A stretch of DNA of 64,000 bases from Muricea muricata (taxonomy: Eukaryota; Cnidaria; Anthozoa; Malacalcyonacea; Plexauridae). The position numbers were made by a program, and so were the translations under genes. This document shows positions 1 to 11,769 of this stretch, piece after piece (position 1 is the first letter of the stretch; every line of letters starts with the position of its first letter). The notes beneath the pieces are model-generated. The model was not told where the DNA came from. It saw nothing but the letters and a program-made list of their open reading frames with translations, and did no database searches. Location: positions 6,728,446-6,792,445 of the forward strand of contig OY979727.1 of assembly GCA_963855995.1 (NCBI GenBank). The letters are read 5' to 3'.

Positions 1-751
1 CATTGGGGTCAAAGAACTACATAATATTAAACAAAACATGTGTACAGTGTGTGTGCAATATATAAATATACAATGACAATATGAATACAAAGACCACTCA
101 ACTTCTCACATTATATATATAATATAAATATCTAGTTTCAATATAATATGCAACCCATCAGTACAATTGAACGTATAAAATTATTTACCTTAAAAACACA
201 ACTAGAATGCACTTCTACCAGTGTAGGACTATCGCAATCAACGAAAATTTCGTCAATATTTACGCCGTTAACCATCGATGGGAAAAGGGCAATCTCCTGA
301 CATTCAAACTATCCATGAGCTAACATGATCTTCACGATATTCGAGTTCAACACACAGTAATCCATCAGGAATCAAGACCAAAGGTTGTTTTGATACACAA
401 TGAACAAGTAAAAGCTTGTTTTCCTTCAATAGCGAAGCTTGTTTTCCACGAATGGTGCGAAAATGCGCCATTTTTACACAGTGAAATAACTTTACTTGTG
501 CTATTCCTCGAGTTGCGAATTCAGCGAAAGCCAACCGAGAACTGACGGCACATAACAAAAAATCGATAATATGTAATGAACCGCCCGTCGGCGCGTTGCA
601 TTCTGGGAAGACCCTCTCTCCTCTGGATATCAACTAAATTACAGAAAATTAACACAATAGCTACAACAAAAATAATACTGGTTTACAAGATTGCCGTGTG
701 GGAGCTCTTTTAATCATCATAATACTTATTTATTTAATAGCTTCTATAAAT
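1..751. other. AT-rich stretch, no gene recognised
   Basis: No recognisable domain. A 109-codon open frame on the minus strand (304-633) resembles no family I know and has no supporting splice or promoter signal, so I do not call it. Confidence 0.5.
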
Positions 752-1610
752 TTAGACAGTGATTGAAGCTTTCTTATTTCTTGAGGAAGCTATTCCACAG
801 TTATGCGCCTCTATTAAGTAGTTTGTTCGTGGCTTAGGTAAATTCAGCCTCATTTTAGAATTCCTTCGGTTATACCCAGTTTCGCGAATACAAAAAAGTT
901 CTTGTAAAAAACTGGGTGTATTAGCCTTAAGCGTTTTAAACATAAGGCAAAATTTAAACTTTTGTCGTCTCAAAGATAAGTTTTCCCGACGTAATAATAT
1001 ACTTAGATTGCTATCATAACTTGATCTCATGACCACTCTCGCTGCTCGGTTTTGCTGAATAACTTATACTCGTGTCATCAGCGAACATTCTAAACATTGC
1101 ATGGCTTAGGCAACTCGGAAGGTCATTTATGTTAATCAGAACAAGTAACGGCCCCAAATTACTGCCTTGAGGGAACGCCACACGTCTCCGGGGAAGAATT
1201 CGACAACTTGTCATTAATACGACACTTTTGAGTTCGGTTAATAAGATAAGATTCAAGCCAGGTAAAGCTCATTTGATCAATACCATACTTTTTAGCTTTC
1301 GTAACATAATTTGATCGTCAATAGTATCAAAAGCTTTTTAATTTTAAATCAATAAAAACTACTCCATTGATCAAACCATGGTCAATATTCGTATACCAGT
1401 CACTTGTGGTTTAAAGCAATGCAGTTACAGTGCTGTGTAACGACCTAAAACCAGATTCGCAAGAAGCCAACATCTCGTTTGTGTTAAGGTATTCATATAT
1501 AATTGACCAAAAATAGTTTTTTCAATTTTTTTTTCAATAGCAGGAATGATGGAAGTTGGTCGGTAATTAGCCGGATTACTTTTAGAACCACTTTTGAATA
1601 TTGGTATCAC
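752..1610 (-). pseudogene. Degenerate non-LTR retrotransposon (LINE) reverse transcriptase fragment
   Basis: Read on the minus strand, three frames in succession give the order of a LINE reverse transcriptase. First is NYRPTSIIPAIEK (about 1610-1425), the conserved NYRPISLLP block. Next is QGSNLGPLLVLININDLP and MFADDTS (about 1256-1014), the catalytic FADD box. Last is a C-terminal LNLPKPRTNYLIEA segment (about 1036-752). The frame changes and internal stops mean it cannot make an active enzyme. The block types fit the CR1/L2 group. No endonuclease domain or 3' tail was found, so this is an internal relic. Confidence 0.85.
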
Positions 1611-1709
1611 CCTGCTTGCTTTCCAGTCGTTAGGGAATGTACGTATTAAAACAGAAATATTCCGATCAATGAAGGTGCAATCATACTGAATGAATCTATG
1701 ATGTAAATA

Positions 1710-2899
1710 ATTTATTATTCAAATTTGAAATAAAAAGCCTAAAAAATTCCCCAGCTGTTAATAATTCACAAAGTTTGCTGGAAAAAAATTTCTGATGTAT
1801 CTAAACAACTAAATATAACTAAAAAGTTGAACAATGTCAAAAGAACATGTTTTATTTACCTGGGCAGGAATGTTATTGCTTGCGCTTCCAAAAGTCCACT
1901 CAATGTTATTGTAGTAAAACGTCGTAAATGATTTGGCTCCATCTGTTACCAGTATAGATTGAAATGAATTCTACAACGAGTAACACATGTGTTTAAAGAT
2001 AGTCTCCTGTCCGTTCTGCGCATCGTTTCTGCTCGTAACAAAGGGAGAGCTGCCAGATATGCATGATATTAGATTGGTCTAATTTCGAATAAATTTAGAA
2101 CATTTTTCTGAATTAAAAAATCATGTTCCTAAACTCAATAATTCTGGATTCCGCAATGGAGACTCCCTCTATCAATGCTGTTACATGATTAGACATTTTT
2201 ACAAAATTCAGAAGTAATATAGTTGAACCCCTTTTTCGGGCAAAATAGCGGGCAAAGCTATATATTGTTGGCATATTTTGAGGCATTGTATCATTGACCT
2301 GTATAATACTGGATCACGCATTCAATGACATACATGGACCAGGAGTACCAAGATGGCGGCGATGAAATTCTATTATGAATGCGTACTGTATTCTTTCTAT
2401 TTATTTTTTTAACTAGTAAGTAAACGAAATGTTAATGAACTTAGTTTACTTGCAAATAGTCCATTACCTCAAAGTGTAGGCATTTCCTAACCCTGTGCAC
2501 GGTAGTTTGCTTAATACTGTAGGAACCTTAAATTGAAGCACAGCTACGCAGCGACGACGGATAGTAATACCGTGAAATTAAGACGAGTTAAGAAATAAAT
2601 ACTCTTAATAATTAAAACCCTACAGAAGGTCAAGACATCGTCTTTGCTCTTCCTAAACGCCTAAACATGGATTCTTACGTCTCGTCTACAACGTCGGCTT
2701 TCCTAGCCACGAGAATAGTAGATTAAGGAAATTGCTAGAAACTGAAATAGAACATAGCTAAAGCAACGAATCAAAACATATATTGATGTAGAGATTGGTA
2801 GCGAGTCTAATCCAAGTTTACTATTTAAGTGCACGAAATGTATTTTCGTGACGACTTAACGCTTGTCTTTGAGGATGCGCAGTGTCTTAATTCTATTTC
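1710..2899. other. Gene-free stretch with a MITE-related fragment
   Basis: No coding signal seen. About 45 bases near 1996-2043 (containing TCCGTTCTGCGCATC) are nearly identical to the left part of the TTAA-flanked MITE at 34510-34755, so a decayed relative probably lies here. A YY1-like AAGATGGCGGC occurs near 2350. Confidence 0.45.
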
Positions 2900-2968
2900 G
2901 GAACCATCCTCAGGGATATGAAAAACTGGATGCTCGTTGGGAATCTTCACATCTCTGAGGATGGTTCC
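2900..2968. repeat. Short inverted repeat (14-bp arms)
   Basis: GGAACCATCCTCAG at 2900-2913 is repeated inverted at 2955-2968. It overlaps an 85-codon plus-strand open frame (2918-3175) that I do not recognise and treat as unproven. Confidence 0.5.
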
Positions 2969-3923
2969 AGTTGTGACCTATCACGCATATCCACAAATAT
3001 TCAAGACGGCGGACAACTTGAGGTTTCAAATCAAAATATTTCAAGCCTAACAAAGACCTACAAAACAACGGCCATCTTAAAACCCCTCCTGGCCTGCGGT
3101 GGAGTAGTGAGACTTTCTGGCGTTCTGACTGTGCATCCAAATGACACATTCTCTTTCGAGATAAAAATCAGTTGAAAATAACATCCAGCTAAAGCTAAAA
3201 TCATTAAGGCATGCATATCAAATTGCCATCTAACTCACAAAAGAGAAAATGAACAGAAGGGCAATTTGTGTCCCCACGCATGTCGCATTACGCGCAAGTT
3301 CCTTAAGCAGATTCCGGCAAGTCAAATGCATTTTCTGGCCAAAAGAAAAGCTCACTGCATGGACTGGCTGTTCTGCTCTCTAGCCAGTAAACTACATAAT
3401 AAGAATAGAGGGATAAGTCGAACTACTGAGTGGCCCTACTCTTCATTCCCTACGCTGTGATCCAAGTGGTGAACTACAATAGGATTGTTGAAATTGAATA
3501 CAAAAGCGTACATAGAATATTGCTTGTTTAGATTTAAATAATCAAATGATGTGGATCGAACAGAAAATAACCGTGTACACTTTTTGGATATTCCACTGCC
3601 AGAAAGATAAAACCAGGCTAAAATCAGCTACTGAAATAATATGTACACTTTTCTACTGAAATTAATGTTTTAGCAATCCTGTTGTGTTTAGATAGTAATT
3701 TGACATGCCTGTCTTAATTCGGTAATTTTTCAATTGCTTTTTTGGTTGTGCAGTCGCAACCCCGAACTGGTTTATTTAGTAAGCCACTTTCATTTCGTAC
3801 TGGGTTTATATTGCTTTATTCGTTAACTCTCGGAATTTACATCATAATCATCGACGGTATTACGGTCATGTCTTGCTTAATCTCGACGTTGATCCGCGAC
3901 TGAAATCTATCAATAAACCTTAA

Positions 3924-4433
3924 AGGGATATAGCAATATATTTTTTGATTGGCTTATGGCCAAGAACTATTGAAAATACTCTAAAATCCGTGTTTGAATT
4001 TTTGATAGCATGCCTAGCTTTTGAAATATTAAAGGCAAAAGATATGACAAAGAGATAAGCTGTCCGCCATCTTGGATATTCAAAAACCAATGACGTCACA
4101 AGCAGGGTAAAATTTGTTTTCTTTAAGCAGCACATAGGAAAGATGTGCAGTGTTGAAAATTGCTGGATTTGTATGTATATACTTCTTACATAAAAAGTTT
4201 TCGGAAAATTTCATTGGGATTTAAACAACTAACAGCAAGTTTTATACTTTCTTCCCTGGTTGTGACGTCATTAAAATAGACCTAATTATAAAACAAGATG
4301 GCGGATAGCTGGTGTCTTTGTCGTTCAATAATTCAGAAACTAACATGCTACTATCAAATCTAACAAGGGAATTTAGAGTTATTTAAATAGCTCTTCGCAA
4401 TAAGCCAATCAAAAAATATAATGCCATATCCCT
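3924..4433. mobile_element. TTAA-flanked MITE with long inverted ends
   Basis: Both ends begin AGGGATAT and continue through a similar TTTTTTGATTGGCTTA block. Both are flanked by TTAA (3920-3923 and 4434-4437), the target-site duplication typical of piggyBac-type insertion. The inverted similarity reaches inward about 180 bases and includes a CRE-like TGACGTCA (4091-4098 and 4263-4270) and a YY1-like AAGATGGCGG (4064-4073 inverted, 4295-4304) in mirror positions. No transposase is encoded. Assignment to piggyBac rests on the TTAA alone. Confidence 0.8.
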
Positions 4434-4611
4434 TTAATTACTAGACACGCTTGCATGCTATAAGACATAGTATGCACTGCTAGGCTAGATGGGTGCGTTG
4501 TTTCTTGAATGTATCTCGTCCATCATATTCGACAGCGGACTACACAAGCATAATTTTTATCCTTGCGCTCATCTTAACTCTATACATGTATATTGTCAAC
4601 ATAAAAATTAC

Positions 4612-4899
4612 CTTTGTCCTCGAGTTCCCGCCAAAAGCAGTAATATTTAACCAGGTCACAATCATTACCCATTTTGCTGTAAATCTTCTGTGACGAACAA
4701 AATATTTTCTGATTTCGTCTGAGACTCGACTTCTAATAGCAAGATCTTGAGTTTCTCGGTAATACACAACGCCGCCATTTGTAGTGTCGGCATCCGCCCA
4801 GAATGGTGCAATGAGACGACGATCATTTCCAAGTGGAAAGGGATCTGGTGTGAACTGAGAAACTTGGCTGAGGAAAGAAATTACCCCATTTGTGTTCAC
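4612..4899 (-). CDS. NIDO-domain secreted protein, exon 2
   Basis: This 96-codon exon encodes the core of a NIDO (nidogen-like extracellular) domain: VNTNGVISF at the start, then FTPDPFP, IAPFWADADT, GGVVYYRET and WVMIVTWLNITAFGG. NIDO domains occur in secreted or membrane proteins such as nidogen, mucin-4 and alpha-tectorin. The acceptor is TTTTTACAG just upstream (4900-4901) and the donor is AAAG|GTAATT at 4612/4611; both junctions are in phase 0. The exon joins exon 1 at 14479-14676, whose last residues GSLF run directly into VNTNG, the continuity expected for this family. The intron would be about 9.6 kb. Later exons are not visible and should lie beyond the left edge. The reading frame is intact, unlike most of the window, so I take this as a real host gene. 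Confidence 0.88.
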
Positions 4900-5454
4900 C
4901 TGTAAAAAGATTTAAAATTATCAGAAAAATGCATTGTATTAACTCGTAAAACTGTAGGTATAGCTATATATTAAGTACGCTGGAAAATTATAGTTAATAT
5001 CAAGGCAACAAACATTAATACGCTTTTGCGACACATATTTGCTCAGCTTAGAGCAACAACACCATATTGATCTATTATTTTTATTCAAAAAGTGCACGGC
5101 ATTAAATTGATTATATAATTGATTGCTATGGCTGAGAGTACAATAACCATCATGGAGCATTGCATTGGCTAATCACATCACAAATATGACTCTAGTGGAA
5201 AGGCAAAACCTCGTGGGTCATGCAGGACACTGAACTTTATTTGAATGCGGTAGACTCATCAGGACTTACGTAGACTACAAAAACATAGAATTAGAATATT
5301 ATACAAAAGAAAGCAATACTATTGAAGCTGTGTACCATGATACGTGCACTTAAAAATTTTAAATTATCGAAAAAGGGTTACAACAGGACGTCTTAAATTA
5401 GTATGAGGTATTAGACAGTCCCACCTCAATTTGCATGAATTCCAAAGTAGCACT

Positions 5455-5661
5455 CTACTGTAACTGAAATCCTGTATCCTTAAGATAATTAGTATGAGCT
5501 TGTGGCAGAGCCAATTTGTCACCGGCGTCTCTCAACCTATAATTCGTAATTCTATTTTGTTCAGTATATATCCGCGTAAGGTAATCTGGTGCTAAGCCAT
5601 TTAAGGCTCTGTACACCATGGTACCCTTCGCAATTTTACGTTCAGATTTAGATCTTTCCAT
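5455..5661 (-). pseudogene. LINE ORF2 C-terminal fragment
   Basis: The frame reads GTMVYRALNGLAPDYLTRIY followed by NYRLRDAGDKLALPQAHTNYL. This is the MVYKALNGLAPEYL / LRNS..LALPKPRTNYL pattern at the end of CR1/L2-type LINE polyproteins. The rest of the enzyme is absent nearby. Confidence 0.8.
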
Positions 5662-5800
5662 CCGCGTTTTTCCAATAGAACATGGGTTCTTGTATCGTAA
5701 CTTGTTGAAGTTTTTGTATTTTACCAGTCATTGTGGTACCACAGCTATCTTAAACTACAAAACAACTGTCGAAATGAGTTAATGCATGTCATTTGCAATG

Positions 5801-6093
5801 TACAGGGTGTCCCAAAAAAACCCAAAAACTATTGAAATCACCTATGTTAATATTTGAATGCCCTAGCACTTGTTAAAGAATTAAAATATCTTTGTAAAGC
5901 ACGTTTGTTTTGCTCATGGGAATATTAATAAAAACCAAATTGAATAGGCTAAAATAACCCGTGCGTATTACTATTAATTATGACGGTTATGTCAATAGTT
6001 TATCCACTCGTGGGTTCAATTTAGTGCTAGGCATTGAAATTCTAACAATAGATCATTTTCAATAGTTTTTGGTTTTTTTTGGGACACCCTGTA
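5801..6093. mobile_element. Mariner-like MITE
   Basis: The ends are perfect inverted copies of TACAGGGTGTCCCAAAAAAA, and the inverted similarity continues through CCAAAAACTATTGAAA. The TA at each end fits the TA target duplication of Tc1/mariner elements, and CAGGGTGTCCC is a common mariner terminus. It is about 293 bp and non-coding. Confidence 0.8.
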
Positions 6094-6450
6094 GAGGGTG
6101 AGTAAAAAAACTTATGCCCTTTCAAACTCAAATTAGCCGGAATTCGTTACGGTTTATTCCCATGGGTCTACAGAGAGCAGATCGTGACTTAGTACACAGT
6201 ACCCCTGTACTATTGAAATTCAAACTAGCATCATTGCAGATTCGTGCATGCAATTTGACAGACGTTGATGTACATAAAAGTCTAATTTCCTGTGGAAGTT
6301 AAAATGCATAATTCTAGCCGTACAAGATTTGTCAGAAACAAGACAATTAGGTCAGAAACAAGACAACAATACAGACCCATGGGAATAAACCGTAATGAAA
6401 TTCGCGGCTAATTTGAATTTGAAAGGGCATATTTTTTTACTCACCCTGTA
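6092..6450. mobile_element. Second TIR MITE abutting the first
   Basis: The ends are TAGAGGGTGAGTAAAAAAA on the left and its near-complement (ACTCACCCTGTA) on the right. The inverted arms run about 80 bases, through ATGCCCTTTCAAA and CGGTTTATTCCCATGGG. It shares the TA at 6092-6093 with the preceding MITE. It is non-coding; the open frame at 6114-6302 is inside the arm. Confidence 0.75.
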
Positions 6451-6859
6451 TTTGAATTTACAAAAGGCCTTTAATCAAACAAATGATCGATGTGGACATT
6501 CTAGGACAAGTGCTCATCAATATGCAACCGGCGTGGGTGGTTGATATTGTCTGGCGCATCCCGAGAGATTGATTTCAAACCAAGAATATCGTAATATCGT
6601 CAATATTGTCACTTGAGTTGAAGTCATGTGAGTGCCAACAAAAATTCGTGCACGACAATGCGACAAGCAATTGGAAACACGTTTATACGTACTCGCACCC
6701 TCCGTTGATCGTGCACTCTCGTTTTCGAAATCTAATTTTCTATTTTAAAAATGTCTACCACCTGAAGATTCCTTCTGGATGAAACAGACAGTAATGGTAA
6801 CTTTATGAGATATCACCGTACCTTTTGAACAACACAATTTTTTAAGATTAACTATGAGC

Positions 6860-7055
6860 TCTTTGCATTCCGGATTTCACGTTCCCGATTCTGCATTGTG
6901 GATTCTCAACTCTCATGCTTGGCATCCGGATTCCAGATCTACAGAGATTCCAGAACGAAAATTCTTGGATCCTGGATTCATTATGATTGGATTCTGGATT
7001 ACCCCATCCGGATTCCGGGTTCTAAGCAATTGGATTCCGCACTCCAAAGCAAATA
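6860..7055. repeat. Degenerate GGATTC-rich repeat
   Basis: GGATTC, GGATTT and CGGATTCC words recur every 10-30 bases. The 79-codon open frame over it (6854-7093) is a translation of the repeat, not a gene. Confidence 0.6.
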
Positions 7056-7860
7056 AAAATCTGGACTTCGAATTACCTTACATGGGTCGATAAATATGGC
7101 GCTGTTCGTATGAATTGAAGTCTTTACCAAAGAAATTTAAGACATTGTGATGTTTAGAAGGTACGACGAACGTTTTAGCTAAAATTATGCAAATTCAATA
7201 AGTGAAGCATGATCTTTTATGTTTTATCACGGTGCAATGCAAATTACAATCGACACAAATGGACACAACCTACTTGTGCTGTAATCCGTGCGTTGACAAA
7301 GCATCACTGTTTACGATTATTTAAATATGATCGAAACCAATGTCCCGTAATCCCATTACCTCCATATGGTTTTGGTTTAACATGATTATGGTTTTGGCAG
7401 AAAATGAATATATGAATATACACCCCCCTCCCCAATTAACGTTCAGGTTACGTCCCTGCCTCTAACCCACAGTTTTTTCATGAAATCTATTTTAATTCTC
7501 ACTCTTTGAACACGCTTCAAATAATCTTCCGCCATTTTGATAAATGATAAAGATAAAGAATCTTCCGTTTGCCATCGCTCAGAATGATTATTATTCCGTC
7601 CCAGATCCCTTAAATCGCGAAAAATTGTCATTCTAACTGATAAAATTGCTAAAATATTAGTTTTGTAAGCACATGGCTACTTACAAAGCTTCTAGTGATG
7701 TTTGTACATGGATAAATAAAGAAGGTACAGCATATTAGCAAAAACTATTGAGATATAAGAAAACAGTGCTTAAATATGTCTTTATCATACAGAGAACTCG
7801 CAGACGTAAACGGATTCAGACAAGTTTACTAACCTGATTGAAGAAACTTGTGGGTACCAC

Positions 7861-8307
7861 CATAGAGATTATAAATAACACCAGAGGAGGCATCGAGGGT
7901 AAAATTTGGGGACGCGTTTTGTGGGGGCAAATTCAAGTCCCGGATGTTCACTCATTCACGATGTCCCAGACAAAAAAGTCGTTTTAGATGAGTTTTACTA
8001 CTTTTTGAAATGTTTTTCCTCGTAAAAATATTAAAAATATCATTCCAGATTGTACAAAATAATAAAAACAATTGAAAAAGTGCTATTTTGCCCAAAAAAC
8101 CGGCAAAACGACCTCAACAACGATGAGGAAAACATTTATACAGATTTCTGCTGTTGCTAAGGTGGTTGCTACGGAAGCATTAGCTCAGCCAATAAGCGCC
8201 TGGTGTTGCATCCGGGACTTGAATTTGCCCCCCAAAAAACGCGTTCTCTCTTGTTTTCAGTGAAAAAGATCACGATGCCTCCTCTACTGTTATTTATAAT
8301 CTCTATG
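7861..8307. mobile_element. Non-autonomous TIR element with 8-bp TSD
   Basis: The ends are inverted copies of CATAGAGATTATAAATAACA. A second matched block (GGGGGCAAATTCAAGTCCCG near 7923-7942, inverted at about 8209-8230) extends the arms. The flanks GGTACCAC (7853-7860) and GGTGCCAC (8308-8315) are an 8-bp target duplication with one mismatch, compatible with hAT or Mutator-like insertion. No transposase is encoded. Confidence 0.75.
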
Positions 8308-8626
8308 GGTGCCACAGGCACTATACCATATCTTGACTGTTATCGAACTTCTACTATAATATATGTAAACTTTAATACGAGAGCTAAAACCACCCTTGAC
8401 AAAGCTGGACGAAAACGCTTGTAAGAGGAAAGTATTAAATAAACAGAAGTTAATTCAATTTAGGAAAAGTCGATCACCAGAACTACGCCCCATTCTATTT
8501 CCAGTCTTGAAAAAGGTAATGGATTAATTGCCCTTATCGATCTTTAAACGTTTGCTCACATAATCGAATTGCTCAAGTAATCTCGCTTTTGAAACTAGTT
8601 GTTATCAGAGTTGATTTCGAACGAAA

Positions 8627-9031
8627 TTATGTAACACATAGGTGGAAACACCCAGGAAACACCTCTCCCACCATTTTAATTAGTCGCGCATTGAGTTGCA
8701 CCTTCCCCCTCTTTGGAACTTGCAACTGAGGGTGTACCCCCACTAGTGATATGACACCCCATTGTGAAAACGATATTTTGCGCACTAGTTCGTCGCATTG
8801 TTTATATATTGAACAGTCAAATTTCCTTAAATTGTATACACGTGCTACCAAACACAACATCAATACCCATGGTGAATACTTAACTCGCTCTGATAACTGT
8901 GTTTCTTTTTCGAGTTGACTACGTAGATAGCACATCATAGAAACCCAGCTATAAACCATTTTGTGAGCATTTAAGCAAGGAGTATAGCCATGTAATATGC
9001 TGTCTATTTCCATTGCTAGCTCATTAACCAA
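8627..9031 (-). CDS. Unrecognised 134-codon open frame
   Basis: The protein is uninterrupted for 134 residues, with a hydrophobic patch (YSPWVLMLCLVARVY) and several Cys residues, but I do not recognise a family. No clear splice site or start context was found. The C-terminal third changes in character after about residue 95 and may be a separate sequence. It could be a chance open frame or a transposon relic. Confidence 0.25.
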   Translation of the reverse strand: MVNELAMEIDSILHGYTPCLNAHKMVYSWVSMMCYLRSQLEKETQLSERVKYSPWVLMLCLVARVYNLRKFDCSIYKQCDELVRKISFSQWGVISLVGVHPQLQVPKRGKVQLNARLIKMVGEVFPGCFHLCVT

Positions 9032-9049
9032 GCAGCCTAATGAATCGAA

Positions 9050-9843
9050 TTATATATTTTGGCGGGAAATTGCATCTTCAACTTTTTCTATTTTCGATGA
9101 ATATTCGGCGTTGTTAATCGTTGTTTACTTTGCAAATCGGAAATAAATGTCGCAACACATATGCATAATTACTGTATATTTATTATTATGAACTACTTTA
9201 TGTTGGGCAATATTAGCGCTGACATTAAGCTCCGCCTCCGTTTGAATTTTCAACCGGTAAAATTTGCGCGCTGCAAGGGAAACAAGTTTGCCTGTCCGCT
9301 TCCATTTTTTTCGCCAGCCCGCCCAGCCACCCTAAATTCAAGAGACAGACTTGGTGCAAGTATAACTTTCAAGATATACAGATTAATTTTATCGTGTGAT
9401 TTGAAGAATGTTCATTTTAAAAATGCATTTAAATTTTTCAAGTTGTTGCCATCTCGTCGTCGTTGACCAAGGGTTTACCATTGAGCAATACAAACAGTCC
9501 TTTTACTATGCTGAATGCGTGGCTTTTAATAAATCATACAACTAAATAATTTGAATTTTAAACTTTACTGATTGTGATAGTGTAATAATATCTTGTATAT
9601 ATATATAAATTAGTATATTATATAGATTAGTAGTAATGATTAATTATTTGTAGATCAGGGCCTCTATTGATAGCAGGTGAATTAAGCTTCTGACAGAACT
9701 ATCCTGAAATTTTAAATAAAGTTTCGTTCACTCATTTATTCATTGAAAATCATAACATTGTACACTGTTGCAGCGACTCTCGTTGTCATCGATTTTCGTA
9801 TTTTCGATAGTAATTCAAGTCTTCATACGACCTTTTATAAATT
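9050..9843. other. AT-rich stretch, nothing recognised
   Basis: Only AT-rich DNA, including an (AT)n run near 9598-9608. Open frames are short and unlike any known protein. Confidence 0.5.
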
Positions 9844-11345
9844 CTATTTGTAAAAAAATAAACTGTAAATCTTTCTCCATAAATTGCCATACTTAATTAA
9901 CTCTTGCAAGTTTACGCCTCGCAGACCAACGCCATCTTTTTTTACTTGAAAAAAAACAAGCACTTTGGTGTCATTTTTTGCAGCATAAATCACATTTTCG
10001 TCATAACACAACATAGATTCAAAGGATGGTTGTTGCTGATCATTCTGGAAATGAAGTTTATCAGGCTGAATGTTCTTCTGTTCGTACTTCGCTTTAAGTG
10101 AAGTATGATAACGTTGCAGCGTGTCCTTTAGTTCTGGAACAGTCTGCGCTGTTGACAGCTTCAGTTGACGAGCAATTTTAATCAAATCACAACATTTTCT
10201 CTTCACTTTAGACAAAATATCGATTGCTCCCTCTGTACACTGAATTACTTCAATAGGTTCACTCGCTCTCGGAGCTAAGAAAGATAATTCCATCACAACA
10301 GTGAATAACTCTAGCTGTCAGATTCCTTTCAATTGCTTTGATGTTGTCGACTATGCAATCGGGTCTTGATTAGCGTGGACAAGAAAGTATTCAAGTCAAA
10401 GGATAAAAACTTTATCTATCCGAAAAATGGAATGGTGACGCTGATAGGCGATAGATACATTCCACGTTGGTTGTCCGGGGAGTATTTATCGAGCTCTGGG
10501 ATGATTGCATGACAGACATATCCCTTTAACTCATTTGTCAGCTTTGTGTCGCTTAGAGTAAGGACTGAAGATGGATCTTGTCTGCTGTAGTCGATTTTAG
10601 ACAAACGTTTTAGAACGATGCTCTTCGTTTCTTGATCTGAACGATTTCGCAATGTTCTTATCAGTGCCAAGTTGACAGGTTCGCTTTTGCATTTGAGCTA
10701 TTATTTAGCAAAGGCTGCTTCAATGCTTTTTTACTAACATGCGCGCAGACAAAGCAGTAAATTCAGGTCTATCGTGCCTGACTCTATTTTCTTTTGTTTC
10801 CACTTTCACAGTCACTACATACTACTAGCACAGCTCGTCGAAAAACATACTGTATTTCTTTCTTGGCAATAATTGCAGAAACGCAATTAGGGCACGTCAC
10901 TGACCTGTCCCAATGATTTGCATTGGTCGGAGACAGAGACATCTTCAGACACGTAGCATTTTTCACGGAAGCTGCAACACATGGATTTGTGAAAGGAGGT
11001 AATATGACGTGTACTAGGCGTTTTTTTCTGGCAGGTCTCGCATACTTGTACAGTCTTGATGAGTTCATGGAAACTTTCTGGCATATATGGACTCTCTTTA
11101 CCAACCTGTGGTGTGTAATCGACCGCCACAGAAAGAGAACAAAAGTAAGAAAGTAATGTCAGAAAGGAAACGAGTGCTTCTGTCACAATATTTTCCTTAA
11201 GAAAATCAGGGGACGGAAACGGGGTTTTTAACACGTAACGAAAATCAACATGGATTGTTAGTCCAACGTTCTCTTTTAATCTTGAATAAAACTCAATAGC
11301 TGGTTTTAAAGCCGTCCCATCATTACCAAAGGCACATGGAATCAT
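9844..11345 (-). pseudogene. Broken gene of unknown, probably transposon-derived family
   Basis: On the minus strand, consecutive open pieces read as one decayed protein. 11345-10887 includes IPCAFGNDGTALKPAIEFY and then a Cys-rich tract with CETCQKK. An overlapping frame (11104-10784) continues with VTCPNCVSAIIAKKE and VVCSDCESGNKR. 10670-10416 contains YVCHAIIPELDKYSPDNQRG, and 10296-9844 is a charged C-terminal region. The paired Cys motifs suggest metal binding. From memory this resembles multicopy uncharacterised proteins of cnidarian genomes, but I cannot name the family. At least two frameshifts separate the pieces. Confidence 0.5.
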
Positions 11346-11559
11346 GATTAGGTTAGGCGTTTCTATTAAAGGTATAGGAATTCTTTAACAGTGTCATTTG
11401 GCTTAAAGATAACGGTTCAATACTCCTAACTGCACGGCTTATACCCTGACGAACCTCCGAGATTCATTTTCTTTTCTGACAAATTTACATGACTATTTCG
11501 GCCATCGCCCAAATTCATTGGACAGACACCCTTAAACAGACTCATTTAAAATGCGCGAG

Positions 11560-11765
11560 AGTGCAGTGGCCCCAAAATGGAGTCCTGTGGAACTTCACAA
11601 GAGGGGATTAACATCAGAGGTGCATCTGTTAAATACCACACGTTGATTTCGAGGGAGATAACTCATGAACTACTCCTTCTCAACATCTTTTATCCCATAT
11701 TCAGAGAGTTTACTTACTATAGAACTATGATTGATGGTATCAAAATTTTTAAACTTTAGGTGTAC
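11560..11765 (-). pseudogene. LINE reverse transcriptase fragment
   Basis: The minus-strand translation gives FDTINHSSIVSKLSEYGIKD, then a YLPRNQRVVFN-like segment, matching the palm block between FDTVDH and the CGVPQGS motif. Two stop codons interrupt it. No other part of the LINE is recognised nearby. Confidence 0.7.
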
Positions 11766-11769
11766 AGGT

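Noticed and set aside
304-633. 109-codon minus-strand ORF as a gene
   Set aside because: No recognisable domain, splice signal or homology; similar lengths are expected by chance in 64 kb.
6854-7093. 79-codon ORF
   Set aside because: Lies over a degenerate GGATTC repeat.
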